Source: CAZFUY01 sp964522445 (lineage in GTDB: Bacteria > Pseudomonadota > Gammaproteobacteria > SZUA-229). Taken from it: a stretch of 17,156 bases of DNA. Below, piece after piece: positions 8,037-13,121 of this stretch. The notes under the pieces were generated by a model. The model ran no database searches. It was not told the origin of the DNA and saw only the letters and a list, made by a program, of their open reading frames with translations. The stretch covers positions 1 to 17,156 of the forward strand of contig CAZFUY010000068.1 in the NCBI GenBank assembly GCA_964522445.1, read 5' to 3'. Numbering within the stretch: the first letter of the stretch is position 1; every line of letters begins with the position of its first letter. A program made the position numbers and the translations under genes.

Positions 8037-8344
8037 CACACAATTAGAGCTTTATAAAAACAAAGACTTAGGTTGATCTGAGCCTTTTTTATGATGGGTG
8101 TCCGTTTTATTACGTTTTTTATGATGGGTGTCCGTTTTATTGCGATGGGTGTCCGTTTTATTTTTTTATTCTGTTCAGGTCTACCAGCATCAATACCTAT
8201 TAAAGTTTGCCATAAGGGCTCATCCTTGCTAAATTCCAACCTTAAGCTTATTCGACTGTGCAGATTAATGTTTCGGGTCGATTTAATGCCCTGCTTGTTA
8301 ACGGCCTCTAAGACTAATAAATCTTCGGCTACTAAATCAGTAAC
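8009..8344 (-). pseudogene. Decayed coding remnant, family not recognised
   Basis: The minus strand is open from 8344 (directly after a TAA) down to TGA at 8009-8011 but has no good start codon. The first part reads like real protein: VTDLVAEDLLVLEAV, KSTRNINLHSRISL, then EFSKDEPLWQTLIGIDAGR. It then runs into the tandem repeats as repeated KRTPI. The shape suggests the 3' end of a gene that has lost its front and read into a repeat. The plus strand is also open here (MGVRFI repeats), so the coding sense is uncertain. It may belong to a transposase-related element, but I cannot name one. Confidence 0.3.
8093..8162. repeat. Three direct repeats of GATGGGTGTCCGTTTTATT
   Basis: Identical 19-base units at 8093-8111, 8123-8141 and 8144-8162, with start-to-start distances of 30 and 21 bases. 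The first two also share a TTTTTTAT leader. The complement reads as repeated AAAACGGACACCCAT. The unequal spacing argues against a simple slippage tandem. Confidence 0.8.
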
Positions 8345-8482
8345 TTAGTACGACAGGTTACGAGCTTAATTTTAATCTTTTTTCAGGGAATAGAAACATA
8401 CAAATCAATAGCCTGACCCTTTTTTACGGCCTGTTACGCTGGTCTCAAAAAATGTCAGCTTATGAAATCATTATGAATAAAC

Positions 8483-8488
8483 AGGAGG
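8483..8488 (+). promoter_or_regulatory. Consensus ribosome-binding site AGGAGG
   Basis: A perfect anti-Shine-Dalgarno match six bases before ATG 8495. It fixes the start of the TPR protein and is stronger than the sites of most other genes here. Confidence 0.85.
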
Positions 8489-8494
8489 TTTAAG

Positions 8495-9562
8495 ATGACT
8501 GATACAGATACCATAGACCTGGGTGCAAAAATCCGTAGCTTGATTGAGCAACAAAAATACCCAGAAGCACTAAAAAAAGCGAGCAAGTGGGTAGCAGTAG
8601 AACCTGATTCGGATGAAGCCTATTTCATGCGCGGATATGCAAACCTAATGTGGGGGCAACTAGAAGAATCCGCCACAGATGTAAAAAAAGCCATTAGTAT
8701 AGAGCCGAGCAATGCAAAATATTACAATGCTTTAGGTAATATCTATTTTGACATGGGTAACGATGAAGCAGCCCTCGGTGAATTTAATCGGGCACTGCAT
8801 ATTGAACCGGATAATTTGCAATACAGTTCCAGTTTATGCAAAGCAAAAATGAATCTAGGCGAAGTCGATGATGCATTGGCGCAAGTTGAGGAAATGTACC
8901 GAACCAATACGGATGACGATACTATCCGGAATAATTTAGCTGATATTTATTCAATTGCAGCCACCAAAGACTGGCACCATGCAGATGACGATAATCTGGA
9001 TTATGCACTGACTCATGAACATATTCAGAATGCAGAAGAGTACTCCACCAAAGCAAGGGCATTAAACCCAGTTAATCCATATGTGTTAACACGGTTAGAT
9101 GATCTTGATTCAGCAATCAAAATATCTAAAAAAAGAAAATTTACTGGTGGCTGGGGCACCTTAATTGTCGCACTCATTTTTGCAACGCTTATGTTTCAAA
9201 AAGAAAACCCTGTTTTATATGCGTATGGTATTAGTGCACTACTATATTATTATGCTCTTCGAACACCACTATATGTTATAAATCACCTTAATTTCGCAGG
9301 AAAAAACAATCTGAGTTTGGGTGACCGCATAGCCTCCATATTTGTGTGCGATGGATGGACCTTCTTCGGTTATGGATACGGTGATGCCATGATGAACATG
9401 GCGAAAACAAATCTATTTTTTGGTGTAATCCGAGCAGCCATAAGGTTAGTTCTCCTTCCTATAACAGTGACAACAGGATTGTTTAACAATTATTCTAAAA
9501 ATCACGCACTTTCAATAGTGGGTGGAATGATTGGAACCATTATCATATTGATGCTTGTTTAA
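8495..9562 (+). CDS. TPR protein with C-terminal membrane domain
   Basis: A 355-residue protein from ATG 8495 with a perfect AGGAGG at 8483-8488, six bases before the start. Residues about 7-140 form three to four tetratricopeptide repeats (for example AYFMRGYANLMWGQLEESA and YYNALGNIYFDMGNDEAALG with ALHIEPDN). There is no signal peptide, so the TPR part is probably cytoplasmic. Residues 140-215 are a helical linker. The C-terminal part has hydrophobic spans near 220-235, 238-262, 305-330 and 338-354, with a short FFGYGYGDAMMN loop between them. TPRs bind partner proteins, so a membrane-tethered adaptor is a reasonable guess. I do not recognise the C-terminal domain. It is flanked on both sides by repeat-rich DNA and has no operon partner. 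Confidence 0.78.
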   Translation: MTDTDTIDLGAKIRSLIEQQKYPEALKKASKWVAVEPDSDEAYFMRGYANLMWGQLEESATDVKKAISIEPSNAKYYNALGNIYFDMGNDEAALGEFNRALHIEPDNLQYSSSLCKAKMNLGEVDDALAQVEEMYRTNTDDDTIRNNLADIYSIAATKDWHHADDDNLDYALTHEHIQNAEEYSTKARALNPVNPYVLTRLDDLDSAIKISKKRKFTGGWGTLIVALIFATLMFQKENPVLYAYGISALLYYYALRTPLYVINHLNFAGKNNLSLGDRIASIFVCDGWTFFGYGYGDAMMNMAKTNLFFGVIRAAIRLVLLPITVTTGLFNNYSKNHALSIVGGMIGTIIILMLV

Positions 9563-9666
9563 TTATACTAATAATGGAACTTTGGAGACGTTCTTTTACA
9601 GGGACATATTTGGCATAACACAAATCCGGGTCTAAACCGAATCGCGCACGGATCGCCGAATCGGGG

Positions 9667-9767
9667 TCAGACCGTACCTTTCACACAAGCTTCAAAGTTA
9701 TTAACTGCACGACTAACTGTCGCATAACTCACATCAAACTCCACCACTATTTCATCTAAAATAATTA
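9667..9767 (-). pseudogene. C-terminal remnant of a REP-associated (Y1-like) transposase, probable
   Basis: On the minus strand a frame enters from the flanking repeat and reads ILDEIVVEFDVSYATVSRAV, then NNFEACVKGTV and TGA at 9667-9669. DEI...DVSYATVSRAV is a helix-turn-helix of the kind found at the C-terminus of some REP-associated tyrosine transposases. The bases after the stop read CCCCGA. No catalytic HUH or Tyr segment is left, so only a tail survives. It directly abuts the near-palindrome at 9768-9817. That fits these enzymes and their cognate REP-type repeats travelling together. The identity rests on a short stretch recognised by eye. Confidence 0.4.
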
Positions 9768-9817
9768 GGGTCAGAACACAGTTAATTCTAATATTAGAAA
9801 CAATTGTGCTCTGACCC
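9768..9817. repeat. Near-palindromic ~50-bp repeat, copy 1
   Basis: GGGTCAGA...TCTAATATTAGA...CTCTGACCC, symmetric about 9792/9793; about 21 of 25 arm positions pair. It matches copy 3 at 47 of 49 positions and copy 2 more loosely. It lies just past the 3' end of the pentapeptide gene, where the long stem might also end transcription. Confidence 0.9.
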
Positions 9818-9871
9818 CACTTGTTTATTAATCTAAGACATTATAAAAAGTTAAAATCAATCAGCGGGGTT

Positions 9872-11053
9872 TTATTGACTTTTATTTTTACATATCCGTG
9901 ATTTATTTTTAGAATCTATTTTTTTAGCTTTAGAAATTTGTTCACATGTTATATTTGAGTGTGTTAGATTAGCTCCAGTCAGGTTGGCTTTATACAGACT
10001 GGCTTTATACAGATTGGCTTTAGACAGATTAGCTCCTGCCAGATCGGCTCTAGCCAGACTGGCTTTATACAGATTGGCTTTAGACAGATTAGCTCCTGCC
10101 AGATCAGCTCCAGCCAGATTGGCTTTAGACAGATTGGCTTTAGACAGACTGGCACCAATCAGATTGGCTTCAATCAGATCGGCATCAGTCAGTTTTGCTC
10201 CAGACAGATTAGCTCCAGACAGATCCGCTCTAGAAAGATTAGCTCCAGACAGATCGGCTCTAAACAGTTCGGCTCCAGTCAGATTGACATTAGTCATATT
10301 TGCATAAGCAAAATTAGAATAGTTAAGTTTTAAATTCTCTAATTTCGCGTATTTTAATGATGCCTTATTAAAATTACGATGAGACATATCGAATTTATTA
10401 TTTATAACCAGGTGATTAAGCTGGTAACCACGATTAGGCAAATCAAAATATTCGATATATTTAAGATATACTACTGATAACGGTAAAATTAATATCATAA
10501 ATATATATTTGAATTTTAGATCAATGGGCAGTGATTTAATAAAAATTACCGTTATAACAATTAGAGTGAATAGATAAAAATATATCGCATCTGGATGGGG
10601 GTTAATTTTAATACTATAAGCAAGCATTATAATTGGTACATTAAACGAGCTTAGATATATAGATAAAAACCTTGAGCGCTTAGTGTTAAACGTTAATAAG
10701 AGTGGAAGTTTTTTATGCTCAGGAACTCCATTCATTTCGCTGCTCTTAAGTTCTTTAAGAAATGTATTAAAATAAAATGTAGTAACCATTAAAATAGCAG
10801 GCCCTATAAAAACAAAAGCTTTAACCGATAAGGGCAGGCTAAATAATGTTGTTTTTATAGTTTTCCCAAGTTCAGGAATTAGATATTCATCAGAAACCAG
10901 CAAAACGGCAAGACAAAAAACAGTAAATGTTATTATTAACATCATTGATCTACGAACTGTAAGAGCAGTCTCTTTATATCTTTCTACCAGATCGTCAATA
11001 TCATTATTAGGTGATCTTTTTTTACGGGTGATAGTTCTATTTATTATTTTCAT
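9872..11053 (-). CDS. Membrane-anchored pentapeptide-repeat protein
   Basis: A 393-residue protein read leftwards from ATG at 11051-11053, with no strong ribosome site upstream. Residues 1-35 are basic and polar. About five hydrophobic segments follow, near 37-55, 75-96, 128-148, 155-173 and 183-200. From about 225 to 368 the chain is made of pentapeptide repeats of the A(D/N)LXX type (FAYANMTNVNLTGAEL, then many ANLSKANL and ADLAGANL units), which fold as a right-handed quadrilateral beta-helix. A basic tail with two Cys ends the protein. A 20-residue block is duplicated (about 319-334 and 339-354), backed by a perfect DNA repeat. Pentapeptide proteins include gyrase-protecting Qnr/MfpA types and many of unknown role; the membrane domain here argues against a simple Qnr role. 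The gene sits between palindromic repeat copies 1 and 2. Confidence 0.88.
   Translation of the reverse strand: MKIINRTITRKKRSPNNDIDDLVERYKETALTVRRSMMLIITFTVFCLAVLLVSDEYLIPELGKTIKTTLFSLPLSVKAFVFIGPAILMVTTFYFNTFLKELKSSEMNGVPEHKKLPLLLTFNTKRSRFLSIYLSSFNVPIIMLAYSIKINPHPDAIYFYLFTLIVITVIFIKSLPIDLKFKYIFMILILPLSVVYLKYIEYFDLPNRGYQLNHLVINNKFDMSHRNFNKASLKYAKLENLKLNYSNFAYANMTNVNLTGAELFRADLSGANLSRADLSGANLSGAKLTDADLIEANLIGASLSKANLSKANLAGADLAGANLSKANLYKASLARADLAGANLSKANLYKASLYKANLTGANLTHSNITCEQISKAKKIDSKNKSRICKNKSQ
9996..10105. repeat. Intragenic 60-bp-period direct repeat in the pentapeptide gene
   Basis: Bases 9996-10045 and 10056-10105 are identical over 50 positions, with a period of 60 bases (20 codons, four pentapeptides). 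The next base differs (10046 G, 10106 A). This points to a recent in-frame duplication that lengthened the beta-helix. Confidence 0.9.
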
Positions 11054-11192
11054 TTTATTATTACTTAAGTATTAGTTAATGTTTCACTAAGTATGTAGTC
11101 ACAGATCCTGAGATGATTAATTATTTTGATTATCAAACCTGTATAAAACATTAGCCAGCTCGTTAATTCCATAATTTAAAGCTGATCCAATG

Positions 11193-11418
11193 CTATCTAA
11201 ATAAACTTGATTTATTTCTGCTTATACATATACCCATTTCAACAGCACTAAGAATATTCACTTTACCCCATACAGTTGCTTTAGATATTCGTTTAACTGC
11301 TGTATAAGGTTTTCTGTTAATCAAATTATTACCATTAATATATCCAGAGAATATTAGTCTATTAAATTCTTTTGTGCGTCGACCCACCCAGCTTTCATAT
11401 GGACTGTGATGTTTTCAT
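11193..11418 (-). pseudogene. Open coding fragment without a start, family not recognised
   Basis: The minus strand is open from just after a TGA near 11420 to a stop at 11193 and reads KHHSPYESWVGRRTKEFN, then RLIFSGYINGNNLINRKPYT, then a VKRISKATVWGKVNILSAVE segment. The last part could be a helix-turn-helix, as at the C-terminus of some Fic-type proteins, but the likeness is slight. The only possible starts are internal, such as GTG 11387. It is most likely a piece of a decayed gene, placed between the pentapeptide gene and repeat copy 2. Confidence 0.28.
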
Positions 11419-11452
11419 CAGAACATACGTGAGGCTAAGTAATAAAAAACTG

Positions 11453-11502
11453 AAGTCAGGGCACAATTAACTCTAATATTAGAAATAATTATGCCCTGAC
11501 CT
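11453..11502. repeat. Near-palindromic ~50-bp repeat, copy 2
   Basis: AAGTCAGGGCACAATTA...TCTAATATTAGA...TGCCCTGACCT, symmetric about 11477/11478. It is more diverged than copies 1 and 3, yet some changes are compensated on both arms (GGGC with GCCC), so the stem is kept. It has the same orientation as the other copies, judged by the TTAA(C/T)TCTAAT left arm. Confidence 0.88.
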
Positions 11503-11552
11503 CATTTGTTCGCCATTTGTTCCGTCACCCGCAGGAAGATATATGCCGGGGC

Positions 11553-11598
11553 CTAGATGCTTTACCCGCTTTAAAGTATGAAGCATGCTGGCATGACG
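11553..11598. repeat. REP-like repeat, diverged second copy
   Basis: CTAGATGCTTTACCCGCTTT...GAAGCATGCTGGCATGACG. The right 19 bases match 1128-1146 at 17 positions, and ATGCTT pairs with AAGCAT. It lies just past the 3' end of the gene at 11636-12505. Confidence 0.45.
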
Positions 11599-11635
11599 AA
11601 TGAAGCTCCTGCCCTGTTAAACTCAGCCAGTACAG

Positions 11636-12505
11636 TTATTTCACGCATTTACGCTGATACTTTTCTATATATTTTTGTTTTTTGCTTTCCACTTCCTGAT
11701 TATTTAAATATCGGCGATCTCCATTACCATCAAGGTCATACCAGGATACATGTTCATCGTATCGAGAAATTTGATCTTTTAATCTATTGCAAGCACGTTT
11801 TTTAGATTTTATTTTTTCTACTTTTTTAGCTTTTATTTTAGCCTGCCTTTCCTTATCTTCTCTTATTGAATCATATATGGCGACAGCTTTATTTAATCTC
11901 TCTGACGTTGTTAATTTTGATTGTGGCTCAGCTTTGACACTTAATTCAGGAACAGGCACAGGAACCATCTGCACATCATCAGAAGAGCTAACATTAACTT
12001 TAGCTATCTTTTTATTAATTGTTTTTTTAGACTTACTTTTTATCAAGCCTTTATTTAAACGCTTTACAGAATTTTCAGCATGTACTTGCCAGTCGCTACC
12101 GGTGTGGTTTTCTAAAAAAGACGTATAGGATGCAATGGTATTAATATTTTTCGCCTGAGCATAAGCCATCTGATCACGATAATAAATACCATATCGATAC
12201 CATGAACTATGAGGATTGTTTTTTAAAAAAAGAGTTATTGCCGGTATATCATTTGACTCTCTCGCATCACTGATGATTATTTTATCCCTGTAATATACCG
12301 CCTCACGACTCCATTGTGAACCGGGATAATCGCGCATAAACTGATTAATTTTCTCAGCGTCATTAGCCTCTACTGCAGCAGTATAAATTTGTTTTTCATC
12401 ATTGAAGACATTGGTTTTATACAGATCATTGACGTGACTATAAGTCATTACCGATACCACCGCCAATATTACGAATATTGACAGTATATAAGCGATATTT
12501 TTCAT
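11636..12505 (-). CDS. Anchored protein with three 37-residue W/YYRD repeats
   Basis: A 289-residue protein starting at ATG 12503-12505, five bases after AAGGAA, a good ribosome site. One hydrophobic segment at 5-22, without a clear cleavage site, suggests an N-terminal anchor with the rest in the periplasm. Three repeats follow, each of the pattern I..F.....P.S.W...A.YYRD. Their Trp residues are at 65, 102 and 139, exactly 37 apart; the third repeat is weaker and lacks YYRD. A Lys-rich stretch and a VPVPVPEL spacer lead to a charged coiled-coil-like region (200-238). The last 50 residues (Cys239 to Cys287) contain YDLDGNGDRRYLNNQE. That region resembles the C-terminus of some DUF4124-type proteins, or a single EF-hand/dockerin-like loop. 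I do not recognise a function. The gene lies between repeat copies 2 and 3. Confidence 0.75.
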   Translation of the reverse strand: MKNIAYILSIFVILAVVSVMTYSHVNDLYKTNVFNDEKQIYTAAVEANDAEKINQFMRDYPGSQWSREAVYYRDKIIISDARESNDIPAITLFLKNNPHSSWYRYGIYYRDQMAYAQAKNINTIASYTSFLENHTGSDWQVHAENSVKRLNKGLIKSKSKKTINKKIAKVNVSSSDDVQMVPVPVPELSVKAEPQSKLTTSERLNKAVAIYDSIREDKERQAKIKAKKVEKIKSKKRACNRLKDQISRYDEHVSWYDLDGNGDRRYLNNQEVESKKQKYIEKYQRKCVK

Positions 12506-12872
12506 TCTGTTTCCTTACTCATTTTTAGTTTTATCAACGTCATTGGGATCAGAGCACAGTTAATTCTAATATTAGAAACAATTGTGCTCTAACCCCATTT
12601 ATTTAAACCGGCCATATTCATAAGTAGATACTAATCTAGATTCGAGCCGCCATATCGCCATTCTCAGGCATTTTGCACCCAAACTGGTACATTTGCCCCC
12701 AAAAGACGTAAAAACACGGCGAGAGCAAGAAGCCCATTTGAGGCTATGTATAATAGGTAAAAGTAGTGAAACAGGGCTAAATATAGAGGTGAATTATTTT
12801 GCTTGGGGGGTGCTTGGAGAATATGCGATTTTGAATAAGATTGTAACTTATTACTTTATATGTATTTTTAAT
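12506..12872. other. Intergenic region between the last accessory gene and tRNA-Pro
   Basis: About 370 bases holding palindromic repeat copy 3 and then some 275 bases without a recognised feature. A short plus-strand frame runs into the tRNA antisense and is not a gene. Confidence 0.5.
12545..12596. repeat. Near-palindromic ~50-bp repeat, copy 3
   Basis: GGGATCAGAGCACAG...TCTAATATTAGA...GTGCTCTAACCCC, symmetric about 12570/12571. It differs from copy 1 at only two of 49 positions. It lies about 40 bases upstream of the start codon at 12505, so it may overlap the leader or promoter of that gene. Confidence 0.9.
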
Positions 12873-12949
12873 TGGTCGGGACGACAGGATTTGAACCTGT
12901 GACCACCACACCCCCAGTGTGGTGCGCTACCAAACTGCGCTACGCCCCG
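12873..12949 (-). tRNA. tRNA-Pro (anticodon GGG)
   Basis: A 77-base cloverleaf on the minus strand. The acceptor stem CGGGGCG pairs with CGTCCCG (one G-U). The D arm is GCGC...GCGC with a TTTGGTA loop. The anticodon stem CCACA/TGTGG encloses CTGGGGG, with anticodon GGG at 12913-12915. The T arm is ACAGG-TTCAAAT-CCTGT. The discriminator A and CCA are encoded (12873-12876). It reads CCC, and possibly CCU, proline codons. From memory, the same tRNA follows pheST-ihfA-merR in Pseudomonas, matching merR on the same strand to the right. Confidence 0.97.
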
Positions 12950-12961
12950 AATAGGCGGAGA

Positions 12962-12990
12962 ATTCTACACTGACTGGGGTTCCGGATAAA
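12962..12990 (-). promoter_or_regulatory. Likely promoter of tRNA-Pro
   Basis: On the minus strand, -10 TAGAAT (12962-12967) lies 17 bases after a weak -35 TTTATC (12985-12990). The start would be about seven bases on, leaving a very short leader. The CTCCGCC just after the -10 is a GC-rich discriminator, usual for stable-RNA promoters under stringent control. Confidence 0.45.
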
Positions 12991-13084
12991 GTATTTTCTT
13001 AGTTATCAAACGATTAGCTCCCCATCATTGCCAATTTAGCACCAAATATCAGTAAAACAATTTAATCTCAGACCTCTCAACCGG

Positions 13085-13090
13085 TATACT
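13085..13090 (+). promoter_or_regulatory. Candidate -10 box for the SNF2-type gene
   Basis: TATACT, 31 bases before ATG 13122, fits a sigma-70 -10 element with a short leader. No good -35 is found at 16-18 bases; TTAATC is the nearest. The tRNA and this gene are divergent and share a ~170-base region. Confidence 0.35.
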
Positions 13091-13121
13091 CGTGCCAATT
13101 TATACTTAATGACTCTCAGGC

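Larger units (their letters stand above)
7861..8494. other. Non-coding stretch with repeats and a decayed coding remnant
   Basis: Over 600 bases after the operon with no intact gene. It holds a 10-bp inverted repeat pair (7913-7922 and 8027-8036), three repeats of GATGGGTGTCCGTTTTATT and a minus-strand open fragment without a start. No hairpin with U-run follows the operon stop. The end near 8425 contains CCTGACCC, possibly a relic of the palindromic repeat family seen to the right. Confidence 0.5.
9563..9871. other. Repeat-bearing intergenic region between convergent genes
   Basis: About 310 bases between the TPR gene (plus) and the pentapeptide gene (minus). It holds the transposase-tail remnant, the first long near-palindrome and GGGGTCAG half-sites (9663-9670). 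The octamer CCGAATCG occurs twice near 9639-9665. No gene is intact. Confidence 0.5.
11054..11635. other. Intergenic region with degraded ORF and two repeats
   Basis: About 580 bases with no intact gene. It contains a minus-strand open fragment (11193-11418), palindromic repeat copy 2 and a REP-like element. The part next to 11053 should hold the promoter of the pentapeptide gene; it is too AT-rich to choose one -10 box. Confidence 0.45.

Noticed and set aside
8093..8162. CRISPR array from the three repeats
   Set aside because: Units are 19 bases with gaps of only 11 and 2 bases, so there are no spacers of CRISPR size and no cas genes nearby.
8091..8348. Plus-strand frame with MGVRFI repeats as a protein
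   Set aside because: The start lies inside the tandem repeats and the sequence looks like translated repeat; the minus strand is more protein-like, though also broken.
9996..10105. CRISPR-like or non-coding tandem repeat
   Set aside because: The period is a multiple of 15 and lies in frame within a pentapeptide gene; it is coding repeat.
9984..10307. Plus-strand open frame rich in ALYRLALDRLAP repeats
   Set aside because: It is the antisense shadow of the 15-base pentapeptide periodicity; the minus-strand frame gives the proper A(D/N)LXX protein.
12693..12902. Plus-strand 69-residue frame ending ...NWSGRQDLNL
   Set aside because: It runs into the antisense of tRNA-Pro, and its ending is a typical tRNA-antisense artefact; the rest has no support.
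12873..12949. tRNA-Pro as a proven attachment site for an island
   Set aside because: No second copy of the tRNA 3' end and no integrase gene are visible in the window.
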